Source: an uncultured Flavobacteriales bacterium (GTDB lineage Bacteria; Bacteroidota; Bacteroidia; Flavobacteriales_D; Parvicellaceae). Taken from it: a stretch of 64,000 nucleotides of DNA. The stretch's first letter is position 1. The number at the start of each line of letters is the position of its first letter. Shown here piece after piece: positions 16,116 to 26,400 of this stretch. The DNA is taken from the NCBI GenBank assembly GCA_938075455.1, contig CALJHN010000003.1, forward strand, positions 1 through 64,000, in the 5' to 3' direction. The notes beneath the pieces were generated by a model. That model was not told the origin of the DNA and searched no databases. It saw only the letters and a program-made list of their open reading frames with translations. The position numbers were made by a program, and so were the translations under genes.

Positions 16116-16619
16116 CTAATACTTACAAAGCATAGCTACTTGCTTTTCGCCAAAAGGAACTTTTTCAAGAGTCTGAAAACCAAACTTATTATGAAAATCT
16201 AAGGACTGTTTATTTAATGGAATAGTATTTACCTCACAACATAATGGAGAGCCTAAATTATTTGCAATTTTATAAATTTCATTATAAAGCTCAGTTCCAT
16301 AACCTTTTCTTTGAAATTCTTCTAAAAAAGCAACTCTATCAACATATAAAAAGTTCTCAAAACTATTTTTAAAAAACTTATAATTAAGTGATTTATAATC
16401 ACTTTTACAGTCCATTATAAATGCAAATCCAACGAATTTTTCTTTTATAGTAACTAGAGAAGCAAACAAGGATTGATTGTAAATATCCTGAACATGTTTT
16501 AAATTATTTAATGAACCTAGAGCAGGAATATTATTCTGATTAAGATCAAAAATAAATTGCAATATTTTGTCTGATAATTTATCTTTTTGACTGTATATAA
16601 TTTCAATTCTACAATTCAT
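16116..16619 (-). CDS. GNAT family N-acetyltransferase
   Basis: This 167-residue protein shows the GNAT fold: FVGFAFIMDCKS strand, YVDRVAFLEEFQRKGYGTELYNEI with the acetyl-CoA-binding Q/R-x-x-G-x-G/A motif (QRKGYG), and PLNKQSLDFHNKFGFQTLEKV near the end. It transfers an acyl group to an unknown amine substrate in the cytoplasm. Its stop lies 2 bases from the stop of the convergent T9SS cargo gene, with no visible terminator between them. Confidence 0.9.
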   Translation of the reverse strand: MNCRIEIIYSQKDKLSDKILQFIFDLNQNNIPALGSLNNLKHVQDIYNQSLFASLVTIKEKFVGFAFIMDCKSDYKSLNYKFFKNSFENFLYVDRVAFLEEFQRKGYGTELYNEIYKIANNLGSPLCCEVNTIPLNKQSLDFHNKFGFQTLEKVPFGEKQVAMLCKY

Positions 16620-16663
16620 TTAAATAGGTTGTTTCATCTATATTAAATAATTAAAATCTTATT

Positions 16664-17470
16664 TTAAGGCATTTTTTTAAATAATCTTACTGATTCGATT
16701 ATAAAGCTTTGAGGATAAGAAGAAGTATCCACACCTAATCTACCACCCCAGTCTCCCCCTACTGCTAGATTTAGTATTAAATGAAAAGATTTGTCAAATG
16801 GCCACTGCTCTTGCTGATCATTGGGTAATCGTTTAATACTATTGTAAACTTCAGAATCTACATACCACTCTAAAATAGAATCTGTCCAGTTAATAGCATA
16901 GGTGTGAAAATCTTGATGGGCTGTATTGATTAATATACTGTCTGACTTTTGAGTATTTATTGTGTGATTGTAAGACTTTGTATGAATTGTACCAAGGATT
17001 TTACAAGAGTCATATCCTACATTTTCCATAATATCGATTTCACCATCTAACGGCCAATTTAAGGGTCTATCTAAGGTTGGGAGCATCCAAATTGCTGGCC
17101 AAGAACCAATAGCATTAGGCAATTTTGCAACGACTTCTAAATATCCTTTTTGAAAATCAACTTTGTTTTTGGTGGTAATTTTAGCAGACGTAAATAAGGT
17201 AGAAACTGTATCGTAATATGCAGAAATAGTGAGCTTACCATTTTCAACTTTAAGATTCGAAGACTCATTGGTATAATATTGTAATTCATGATTCCCAAAT
17301 CCACATAGTTCTGGACAACCATTTCCTATATAAATATTCCAAAAATTAGTGTCTAAACTAGAGCCTTTAAAGTTATCCTCCCAAACTAAATTAATAGGAT
17401 TTTCTTTAGGTTTAACACTAGTACAAGAAACGACAATAAAAACAAATATTGGGATAAATAAATGCTTCAT
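16664..17470 (-). CDS. GH16 family endo-glucanase lipoprotein (laminarinase-like)
   Basis: This 268-residue lipoprotein (lipobox cysteine C16 in FIVVSCTS) is a single GH16 domain. The catalytic GEIDIMENVG motif gives E144 as nucleophile, D146 and E149 as acid/base. WEDNFKGSSLDTNFW, NHELQYYTNE, GSWPAIWMLP and NLAVGGDWGG are typical of beta-1,3-glucanases. It is the last gene of the SusCD locus, 4 bases after the GH3 gene, and would act at the cell surface or in the periplasm on beta-1,3-glucan. Substrate specificity within GH16 (laminarin versus mixed-linkage glucan) is inferred from context. Confidence 0.9.
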   Translation of the reverse strand: MKHLFIPIFVFIVVSCTSVKPKENPINLVWEDNFKGSSLDTNFWNIYIGNGCPELCGFGNHELQYYTNESSNLKVENGKLTISAYYDTVSTLFTSAKITTKNKVDFQKGYLEVVAKLPNAIGSWPAIWMLPTLDRPLNWPLDGEIDIMENVGYDSCKILGTIHTKSYNHTINTQKSDSILINTAHQDFHTYAINWTDSILEWYVDSEVYNSIKRLPNDQQEQWPFDKSFHLILNLAVGGDWGGRLGVDTSSYPQSFIIESVRLFKKMP

Positions 17471-17474
17471 TAAT

Positions 17475-19895
17475 TTACCTTACAAAAAAGTTCAAAGAAG
17501 TAAAGTCTTTAGAATTTCCACCAACATGCACAGTAAAGTCACCACTTTCAAGAACATATTTATTTTCTAGATTGACAAAAGAAAAATCTTTAACAGGGAT
17601 AGAAAAAGAAACTTTTTTGTTTTCTCCAGACTTAATGAAAACTTTATCAAAAGCTCTCAGTCTTTTATTATCTGGTGTGATGGAAGCAAATAAGTCTGAA
17701 ACATAGACTTGAACAACCTCATGACCGTCAACCTTACCAGAATTATAAACTGTTAGAGATATATTTAACGAATCGTCAGCACTAATAGAATCATTCTCTA
17801 TGATAATGTCTTTATATTCAAAATTGGTATAACTTAACCCATAACCAAACTCATATAAATTATTTAATTTTCCTACATAGTTATAAGCTCCTTGAGAATT
17901 ATTTTGAATTTCAGAAGGCTTGTAATAATAAGTATTAAGAGAATTAGGAAAAGCTGGATAAGTATATGGAAGTTTACCAGATGGATTAACTTTCCCGTTG
18001 ACTATATCTACTAAAGCATTTGCACCCAGGTTTCCAGGCAAATAAATATTTAAAACTGCTGACATAAAAGGTTCAATTTCAGAAATTAATCTTGGCCTTC
18101 CTATATTAAGAACCAAAATTATTGGTTTTCCACATTTGGAAAGTTTGTTGGCAAGCTTAAGCTGTAATTTATGAAGATTTAAGTCATTTAAATCACCTGG
18201 TTTTTCTGTATAACAGTTTTCACCTAAACATAATAAAACATAATCATGGTATTTAGCTGCATCCACTACTTGTTGTATATCATCTTCAGTCATATCATAG
18301 AATGATCCATTTTTTTTGTAAGAAACTCCAGGAATAAAAGAAACATTTTCTTTTCCATAATACTTAGAAAATGCTTCATAAATAGTATTATATGGTTTAG
18401 GACTTAGATTGTCTTTTACTAATTCACTATTCATATTTCCTTCTTTTTCTACTTTAGCCACCAAATTTGCAGGAACACCGTCTACATACATATCTGTATA
18501 TTTTCCTTGCCAGTTGTAGGTCCATGCTCCGTTTAGAGAGTTCATAGTATTTCCATTAGGACCAGTAACCAATATTTTAGATCCATTTTTTAATGGAAGT
18601 ATTGAATTATTATTTTTTAATAAAGTAATAGATTCTGATGCAGATTCATAAGCTAATTTATTAAACTCTTCGCTACCAAATTTTGGATAATCTTGGTAAT
18701 TAGTAACTGGGTTTTCAAATAAATCTAGTTCAAATTTTAATTTTAAAATTTTTCTAGTTGCATCATCAATTCTTGACATCTTTACCTTACCTTCTACTAC
18801 CAATTCAAAAAGATATTCTGTAAACTCTTCGTATTCATAAGGAACCATAGACATGTCAATGCCAGCATTAATAGCTATTTCAATTGCTTGTTTTCTATCT
18901 ACAGCTACTTTATCTCTATCACATAACTTATTTATATCTTCCCAATCAGTTAGAATAACCCCTTCAAATCCCAATTGGTTTCTTAAAATTTCGGTAAGTA
19001 GTTTATAACTTGCATGAACAGACTCTCCATTTATAATTCCAGAATTTATCATTACAGTTTTTGCTCCTGCATCTATAGCAGCTTTGAATGATTTAATATG
19101 GTATTCAAATAGGACATTATCTGGAATGTAAGCAGGTGTTCTGTCTTTTCCACTTATAGTTGCTTGATATCCTGTAAAATGCTTCATACAGGCAGCAACT
19201 TTAGTTTTATTACCAACTTTATTATCCTCCCCCTGGTAACCAGAAATCATTGCCTTACCAAATTCTGTTACCAACAATGGATCTTCTCCAAAAGTTTCAA
19301 ATTGTCTTGGAAATCTTGGATCAATACCCAAATCAAGTACAGGAGAAAAGTTCCATGGAATTCCAGATGCTCTTGTTTCATATGCACAAACAAATGCCAT
19401 ATTATAGGCATGTTGAGTATTCCAAGTAGCAGCAGTAGATATTTGCTGTGGAAACATAGTAGCTCCATCTGTATAAGTAGCTCCATGAATTGCATCGATC
19501 CCATAAATAACAGGTATTTTAATATTGGTACTATCCATTGAAATCTTTTGTATGTCGGATATGTTGGAATACCAGGTTGCTGGGGTTTGGGCAAGATTAT
19601 TTACAGTATTTAAAACAGAACCAACATGATATTCAACAATTGCTTTTTTTGCTTTTTCTAAGTCAATAACCATGGTGTCATCTGATGCCCACTTATTTGG
19701 ACCCTTTGCAATTACAGTTAAATTTATTTGAGTCATCTGACCAATTTTTTCTTTTAAAGTCATTAATGACAATACTGAATCAATTTTTTTATCAATTGGA
19801 CTTAGCTCAGAAAAGTTTTTCACATTACTTTCTTCACAGGATGAAGCCATCAATAAAACAGCTAAAAATAGAACTAATAATTTATTTTGTTTCAT
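17475..19895 (-). CDS. GH3 family beta-glucosidase lipoprotein
   Basis: The 806-residue protein has a lipoprotein signal (MASSC, C20), an N-terminal GH3 TIM-barrel with KHFTGY (238-243) and the nucleophile D317 in VILTDWEDI, a C-terminal alpha/beta sandwich (from about residue 425) and a fibronectin-like domain at the end (about 690-800). Its length and layout match BglX-type periplasmic beta-glucosidases. It would release glucose from the ends of oligosaccharides made by the neighbouring GH16 enzymes. It lies 5 bases after one GH16 gene and 4 bases before another. Confidence 0.95.
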   Translation of the reverse strand: MKQNKLLVLFLAVLLMASSCEESNVKNFSELSPIDKKIDSVLSLMTLKEKIGQMTQINLTVIAKGPNKWASDDTMVIDLEKAKKAIVEYHVGSVLNTVNNLAQTPATWYSNISDIQKISMDSTNIKIPVIYGIDAIHGATYTDGATMFPQQISTAATWNTQHAYNMAFVCAYETRASGIPWNFSPVLDLGIDPRFPRQFETFGEDPLLVTEFGKAMISGYQGEDNKVGNKTKVAACMKHFTGYQATISGKDRTPAYIPDNVLFEYHIKSFKAAIDAGAKTVMINSGIINGESVHASYKLLTEILRNQLGFEGVILTDWEDINKLCDRDKVAVDRKQAIEIAINAGIDMSMVPYEYEEFTEYLFELVVEGKVKMSRIDDATRKILKLKFELDLFENPVTNYQDYPKFGSEEFNKLAYESASESITLLKNNNSILPLKNGSKILVTGPNGNTMNSLNGAWTYNWQGKYTDMYVDGVPANLVAKVEKEGNMNSELVKDNLSPKPYNTIYEAFSKYYGKENVSFIPGVSYKKNGSFYDMTEDDIQQVVDAAKYHDYVLLCLGENCYTEKPGDLNDLNLHKLQLKLANKLSKCGKPIILVLNIGRPRLISEIEPFMSAVLNIYLPGNLGANALVDIVNGKVNPSGKLPYTYPAFPNSLNTYYYKPSEIQNNSQGAYNYVGKLNNLYEFGYGLSYTNFEYKDIIIENDSISADDSLNISLTVYNSGKVDGHEVVQVYVSDLFASITPDNKRLRAFDKVFIKSGENKKVSFSIPVKDFSFVNLENKYVLESGDFTVHVGGNSKDFTSLNFFVR

Positions 19896-19900
19896 ATATA

Positions 19901-21043
19901 TTATTGAAAAACTCTTATGTAATCTACAATCATAGTTTGTGGGAATACTGTGGTTCCATCTGGACTACCTGGCCAATTACCACCAACAGCAACATTGAAA
20001 ATAAAGAAGAAATTATTGTGAAATGCTGTTAAATTATTTATATCTACCGTATGGTATTGAATATCGTCTCTTAACCAACTAATAGAACTTTGATTCCATA
20101 TAATGGAGAAAACATGAAATTCATCAGCAAGTCTTCCAGAGCTTAAAGAATTGTGTCCTCCATAGGATGCATGACCATTATCTTCCCAATGAATGGTACC
20201 ATGACAAGTACGATCGTTGTAACCATTGCCACCAATCATCTCCATTATATCAATTTCACCACAACTTGGCCAACCAACACTAGAAATGTTTTCTCCAAGC
20301 ATCCATAAAGCTGGCCACAATCCTTGGCCATAAGGAAGTTTTGCTCTAACATCAATTCTTCCATATTTAAAAGAGAAGTTACCTTGAGATTTAATTCTTG
20401 AAGAAGTATAATTAAAACCTCCATAATACTCTTGTTTAGCCCTTATTGTTAAATAACCATTTTCAATTGATGTATTTTGTGGTCTGTGATACTGCAACTC
20501 ATTATTTCCCCAACCCCAAGAACCATTTCCAATTTCGTGTGTCCAATCCGAAGATAAACTACTTCCATTAAACTCATCTTGCCATGTTAAGCTATAATTT
20601 GGATAGTTTAAAGGAGAGGTATAGCCAACATTATTAACACCTCCAGAATTAAATGAAACAGTAACACTATCAGTAACTTCGATAAATTGGGAAGTACTTA
20701 AATTTGCTCTTATCTTAATTATATAGGTGCCAGAATTAAAATAAGAGTAGCTTGCTTCGCCATCAACAGTAGTTACAATAGTAGAATCAGTACCATCTAT
20801 AAAAACAAAAGTGAAAAAATTTTCATTAGCAGCAGTTGCTGATACTTCAACCAATCCACTATTAGCCTCATTGGTTATGGAATAATTTAGATTTGAGGGT
20901 AGATTAATATAATAACATGATCCATTTTCTTTCTTAGCATCTGGATTGTAATTTTCAGCTGTAGGATCGGTACATCCCTTCTCGCACTGCAAAAAAGAGA
21001 AGCTTAGAGAAAAAAGAAGAATTGAAAAAAGAATTCTGGTCAT
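19901..21043 (-). CDS. GH16 family laminarinase-like lipoprotein with N-terminal accessory region
   Basis: This 380-residue protein carries a lipoprotein-like signal (C20 in FLQCEKG), a GCTDPTAENYNPDAKKENGS motif just after the anchor, an Ig/PKD-like beta domain (about 45-132) and a GH16 domain (about 148-380). The catalytic CGEIDIMEMIG motif gives E263 as nucleophile and E268 as acid/base; LWPALWMLGE and NVAVGGNWPG also fit beta-1,3-glucanases. It is the endo-acting enzyme most likely exposed at the surface, working with SusCD. The CTDP motif recurs in the next gene, suggesting a common display or spacer element. Confidence 0.93.
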   Translation of the reverse strand: MTRILFSILLFSLSFSFLQCEKGCTDPTAENYNPDAKKENGSCYYINLPSNLNYSITNEANSGLVEVSATAANENFFTFVFIDGTDSTIVTTVDGEASYSYFNSGTYIIKIRANLSTSQFIEVTDSVTVSFNSGGVNNVGYTSPLNYPNYSLTWQDEFNGSSLSSDWTHEIGNGSWGWGNNELQYHRPQNTSIENGYLTIRAKQEYYGGFNYTSSRIKSQGNFSFKYGRIDVRAKLPYGQGLWPALWMLGENISSVGWPSCGEIDIMEMIGGNGYNDRTCHGTIHWEDNGHASYGGHNSLSSGRLADEFHVFSIIWNQSSISWLRDDIQYHTVDINNLTAFHNNFFFIFNVAVGGNWPGSPDGTTVFPQTMIVDYIRVFQ

Positions 21044-21053
21044 TAATAATGAT

Positions 21054-21968
21054 TTATGGACAATTAGTTACGAATCCTTCAGGAACGTACCTAGCAAACC
21101 AAGTCAATGTCCCATCGTGATGACCATATTTTACAATCAATGAAGTATCGTTTAATTGTGTGATTTGAAACTCACTAACTCCAGAATAAAAACCCATTGG
21201 TGCTGCATTAGATAGTGTTAAAACAGAATCAGTAGTTAAATCCCAATTTTCATTGAGCATATCATCAAAAGGAGCTGTCCAATCATAAAGGTTTTCAAAT
21301 GCACCTGCAAAATTAGGTCCAAGGGTATTGTGTACATAGATATCTCCATTAGTAACTAAATCGTATTGAAAACCAACTAAATGAAAAGTGAATCTATCGT
21401 CGTATAAACCTACTCCAGACTTAGAATTAGCAGTTGCATGCCAATAATCTGGTGTACTTCCATTTGGTGGTCCAACACCAAAATGATAATCGCATGCAGA
21501 ATCTAAATGCCAAGTTCTATAACCGGGACCCGAAATACCACCTGTTAACATTAAATGTAAAGGGTTATCAAATAAACTAATATCATTCGAATCTATTGTT
21601 ATTGGTTGAGAACTAGATGCATCTCCTTGAGAATTAAATATTGATAAAGTCACATTAAAATCACCTGCAAAAGGATATTCTGCAGTATCTACAGTTCCAC
21701 TTCCTACCGTTCCATTCCCAAAGTCCCAAGAACACTCAACATTTGGATTGTCAGCTTTAAAAATAATAACATTTGGATTATTAGTAGAGTTAAAAGTAAA
21801 AGATGCTGATGACTCATTTAGGCCATAAAAACATTTGCCATCATCTTTTGTTGCAGAAGGATCAAAATTATGAGCAATTGGATCTGTGCATCCTTCTTTA
21901 CCACAATTTATCAGAATTAAAAAAGGAGAGGTAAATAATATTATTTTGATAAAAGATTTATATTTCAT
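21054..21968 (-). CDS. PKD-domain surface lipoprotein, candidate glycan-binding protein
   Basis: This 304-residue lipoprotein (C22 in ILINCGKEG) has the CTDPIAHNFDPSATKDDGKC motif directly after the anchor, a PKD domain (about 55-125: CSWDFGNGTVGSG, AEYPFAGDFNVTLSIFN) and a C-terminal beta-rich domain (about 135-304) rich in Trp, Tyr and His that I do not recognise by name. It lies between susD and the GH16 gene, the position usually held by a surface glycan-binding protein (SusE/F-like). Binding beta-glucan at the surface is the likely role. No catalytic motif is visible. Confidence 0.8.
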   Translation of the reverse strand: MKYKSFIKIILFTSPFLILINCGKEGCTDPIAHNFDPSATKDDGKCFYGLNESSASFTFNSTNNPNVIIFKADNPNVECSWDFGNGTVGSGTVDTAEYPFAGDFNVTLSIFNSQGDASSSQPITIDSNDISLFDNPLHLMLTGGISGPGYRTWHLDSACDYHFGVGPPNGSTPDYWHATANSKSGVGLYDDRFTFHLVGFQYDLVTNGDIYVHNTLGPNFAGAFENLYDWTAPFDDMLNENWDLTTDSVLTLSNAAPMGFYSGVSEFQITQLNDTSLIVKYGHHDGTLTWFARYVPEGFVTNCP

Positions 21969-21980
21969 TATTTGTAAATT

Positions 21981-23471
21981 TTAATATCCAGGGTTTTGAG
22001 GCCAATTTCCGCCTGCTAGGTCAATTTCATCTTGAGGAATAGGAAAAAGTTCATGTTTTCCAACTACAAAACCATTAATTTCATTAGCAGCTTTTCCAGT
22101 TCTTACTAAATCAAAAAATCTATGACCTTCACAAGACAATTCGGATCTTCTTTCCTTTAAAATATCTTCATACAATAAATTTCCAGAAGAGGTTTTTTCA
22201 AATAATCCAACACGCTGTCTTACCATATTTAAATATATCAAAGATTTCACATCATCACCAACTTTGTTTAATGCTTCTGCTGCCATTAATAATACATCTG
22301 CATAGCGAATAACTCTATAATTTACACCACTTGTGAGATCATTATCCGGAATTCCATTCAACATTTCTTCTCTTGATTTGATATATTTATTATTATAAAA
22401 TCCTGTATGACCTCCAGCTCCAACTCCATAGGTTGTACCAGGTGAATTGTTAGTAATAAATTGGTCAATGTTTAAACATGTAGCTTCTCTTCTAGGATCT
22501 TGATATTCAAAAAATTCGTATAAATTTTGAGTAGGTAAATTATAACTATTTCCATCTCCATATTGCTCACCATCGTATTGCCTTATACCTTGATATCCTA
22601 CTGTTAAATTTCCCTCTAAACATATTAAACAACCATAACTACCACCTTCTTGGTCAGAGTATTCGACATCAAAAACAGTTTCGCTATTATTTTCATTTTC
22701 TTTTAAAAATAAAGTGCTGTAATCACTAGCAAGTGAATAATATCCAGTATTTATTAAAATATCAAAAGTTTGATTTGCCAATGACCAATTTTCCTGATAT
22801 AAATAGACCTTTCCTAGAAGAGCTAATGCTGCACCTTTATCAACTCTCCCTTTGATTCCAGAATGAGAAGATTCAGATTTATAAGATAAAACAGCAATAG
22901 CATCATTTAAATCTTTTTCAATTTGAGCATAAACTTCACTAACTGGTGTTCTTTCTAAGTCTTTGATTTGCTGAACTCCTAATCTTTGGTCAACTATTAA
23001 AGGAATATCACCAAAAAATTTTACTAATTCAAAATAATAAAAAGCACGTAAAAATTTAGCCTCTGCAAGGATAGTTGCCTTAGATGGAAAATCAACTTCA
23101 ACTTCTTTAGGTTCTAAAATAAAATTACATCTTCCAATACCACAGTAGTTAAACCTCATGACACTTCTTAACTCATTGTTAAATGCTCCATGTGTCATGT
23201 TTTCAATCTGGTGTAATCCTTCAGTATCTGTAACACTTTCTCCACCTGCAATACAATTATCAGATGCAATATCTCCTATCCAATAAGAAACAAACATTCC
23301 CTGGAGTAAATCATAAGCACCAGTCAGGGCTCTTAAGTAATCTTGTTCGTTTTGAAAGAAATTCTCTGCATCTTGAGTATAAGGTGGATCAAGATCTAAA
23401 AACTTACTACATCCTACTAAAAGTGATGTAGAAATAATAATTGCTGTAAATAATTTATATGTCTTTTTCAT
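21981..23471 (-). CDS. susD: SusD/RagB family starch-binding-like lipoprotein
   Basis: A 496-residue lipoprotein from the ATG at 23471 (signal with LLVGCSKFLDLDPP, cysteine near residue 21). A longer in-frame start at 23543 would lie inside susC and bury the signal peptide, so I rejected it. SusD features include the N-terminal FLDLDPPYTQ, the TPR-like helices (AEAKFLRAFYYFELVKFFGDIPLI) and the C-terminal ILKERRSELSCEGHRFFDLVRTGKA followed by LFPIPQDEI. SusD caps the SusC barrel and captures the glycan. It starts 4 bases after susC. Confidence 0.96.
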   Translation of the reverse strand: MKKTYKLFTAIIISTSLLVGCSKFLDLDPPYTQDAENFFQNEQDYLRALTGAYDLLQGMFVSYWIGDIASDNCIAGGESVTDTEGLHQIENMTHGAFNNELRSVMRFNYCGIGRCNFILEPKEVEVDFPSKATILAEAKFLRAFYYFELVKFFGDIPLIVDQRLGVQQIKDLERTPVSEVYAQIEKDLNDAIAVLSYKSESSHSGIKGRVDKGAALALLGKVYLYQENWSLANQTFDILINTGYYSLASDYSTLFLKENENNSETVFDVEYSDQEGGSYGCLICLEGNLTVGYQGIRQYDGEQYGDGNSYNLPTQNLYEFFEYQDPRREATCLNIDQFITNNSPGTTYGVGAGGHTGFYNNKYIKSREEMLNGIPDNDLTSGVNYRVIRYADVLLMAAEALNKVGDDVKSLIYLNMVRQRVGLFEKTSSGNLLYEDILKERRSELSCEGHRFFDLVRTGKAANEINGFVVGKHELFPIPQDEIDLAGGNWPQNPGY

Positions 23472-23475
23472 GATT

Positions 23476-26400
23476 TTAAAATTTGATATTAACACCACCC
23501 ATGATTGTCCTTGCCTGTGGATAGAAGCCATAATCCATTCCACCAGAGAGAGTTCCTTGTGTTGCTCCTATATCAGGATCATAACCCATGTAATTAGTAA
23601 TTGTAAATAAGTTATTTGCAGCCAGATAGAATCTAATAAAATCTGTTCCAAATTTTTCGCTCAATTTTTTTGGTAAAACATAGCCAACTTGAATATTTCT
23701 TAATCTTAAATAAGAACCGTCTTCAACATAGAAATCTGAAAAAACTCCGTTTCTATTAATTGAAGTTGTAACTACTGGAACATCGTTAGAAGGGTTATCT
23801 ATCGTCCATCTATCTAATACGTAATCCAATTGATTTGCGTAGGGTTGTTGTCTTTCGTAGTTTCTTACAATTTTGTGTCCTAATGAAGCATATAAATTTG
23901 CTGAAATATCAAGACCAAATACATTAAAACCTAAGACTGAACCTAACATAAATTTTGGAATTGGAGAACCAATATTTGTTTTATCGGTATTATTACTAAA
24001 ATTTATTTCACCATCTCCATCAATATCTACAAATTTTAAGTCGCCAATTTGTGCACCTGGTTGAGAAACTAAAGAATTATCAATTTCTTCTTGAGTTTGA
24101 AAAATACCATCCGTTTGGTAGCCAATGAAATAACCTATAGGAAAACCAGCTTCAAATCTAGTAGCTGTATTACCACCAACTCCAAAACTTGCTCCTGGTA
24201 GAAAATCAACACCAGATGGAACAGATGTTACCTCGTTATCTATATAAGTGAAATTAAAGTTCACATTCATACCTATATTTTTCTTTAAATCTGTTGCGTA
24301 AGCAAATTCGAATTCAAATCCTTTATTGCTGACATTACCTGCATTAATAATTGGTGGGTAGCCTCCAGGACCATAAGAACCTATGATTGCCGAAACGTCT
24401 GGACTAAATAATAAATCATTGGTATTTTTGATGAAATAATTTGCGCTAACGTCAAATAAATTAAATAATTGAAGATCTAGACCTAGATTGAATTGTCTAG
24501 TTGTCTCCCATTTTAAATCTGGATTTGCAGCAGTTCCAATAGCTACTCCTGGTGTAATTATATCATTAAATACATAAACACCTTCTCCATTAAGTAATGC
24601 CCTGTAAGCAAAATTGGATATTTGATCATTTCCAGAAATTCCATAACTGGTTCTAACTTTAAAAAAGCTGATGGCACCTACATTAAAGAAATCTTCATCA
24701 GAAACAATCCATGCTCCAGAAAATGACGGAAAATAACCAAACCTACTATTTGGACCAAATTTGCTTGATCCATCTCTTCTTAAGATAGCAGAGAAAATAT
24801 ATTTATACTTAAAACCATATTCAGCTCTTAAAAAATTGGACAACAATCTTTCCTCAAATTCATAAGAACCAGTATTATTTAAATAACCATTCTGAGCCAT
24901 ATTTGCAGAAATATCTGCAAAATCAATTGAGTTATTTGGTATATTAAATGCAGTTCCATTTAAAACATCCCCTTTTCTACTAAAAACGGATGTTCCCAAG
25001 GTAGCTTTAATATTGTGATCCTCAATTGTCTTAGAATAGTTTAAAAAACTTTCAAAATTCAAATCTAAATAAGTAGCTCTTTGCTCATAAACACTAGCTC
25101 CTCTTTCTATAAAAACATCTTCAGCAATTTCTACCTGTACTGGATCAAGATTTGCGTTGATAGCTGAATTGGCGTATTTACCAGCTCCATACCATGCTAG
25201 TGGAGAAAATGTTTTATTATCAACAGAAGCATAGTTGTAACTTAACCTATTGGTAAAAGACAAGTTCTTATTGATTTTGTACTCAAACTCTTGTTTACCA
25301 ACCAATTTATTTACAGCTGAATTATTATGTGTATTTGCAATTTGTGCAACTGGATTTATAATATCGCTTACTTCCAATAAATATTCATAATTACCATCTG
25401 CAGTAAAAACAGATCTAGTTGGAAAAGCATTAATAGTATTGTAAAGTACAGAACCTATTCCATTTTCAGGAAGTGCTTTTCTCTCTTCGTGGGTAAATAA
25501 CAAAACACTGCTTAATGTGAGTTTATTAGTAAGAGAATTTACAAGATTTACTCTTGCATTGTATCTATCAAAACTTGATTTGTCTCCTCCTACAATACCA
25601 TCCTGTGAAAAATAGTTTCCTCCGATAGAGAAAGAAGAATTCTCACCACCTCCAGTTACGCCAAAATTATAACTTTGAATTGGAGCAGATTGAAAAATAG
25701 TATCCTGCCAATTGGTTCCCATCTTAAGATCGGTATTATTAAAAATAGGAGAACCAGTTCCTCTTATAAACATTTCATTTTTTATCAGAGCATACTCTGC
25801 AGCATTTAATAAGTCTAAGCTTTTAGTAGTTTGTTGCATTCCATAATAGGTTCCAAATTCAAACTTTGGCTTTGCTCCTTTTCTACCTTTTTTTGTTTCT
25901 ATAATTATAACACCATTGGCTGCTCTCACACCATAAATACCAGCAGTTGCATCCTTTAAAACATTTATAGATTCAATGTCTCCTGGATTTAAAGCATTCA
26001 AACCTTCGGAATCGTAAACTACTCCGTCTACCAATATAAGAGGATCGTTATCTCCAAATGTAGAAAGACCTCTGATTCTAATACTTGAAGATCCACCTGG
26101 AGAACCAGAATTTGTATTTATGGTAACTCCAGAAACTTGACCTTGCAAAGCTTGGTCCATTCTTGGAATATTTAATCTTTCGATGCTTTCTCCTTTGACT
26201 TGTACTGTGGCACCAGTTAACTCCTTTACTGTTGTTTTACCATAGCCAACTACAACTACTTCGTCTAAAGATTTTGTAGAAAGTTGTAATTGTACGTCAA
26301 TTTTATTTCTTCCATTAAGTTCAGTAGTGAAATTCCTATAACCTATAAATGAGAAAATTAATTTAACACTATCAGAATCAACACCTATTACATATTTACC

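Noticed and set aside
21981..23543. Longer start for SusD at 23543
   Set aside because: It would add 24 residues encoded inside susC and displace the lipoprotein signal, which begins correctly at the ATG at 23471.
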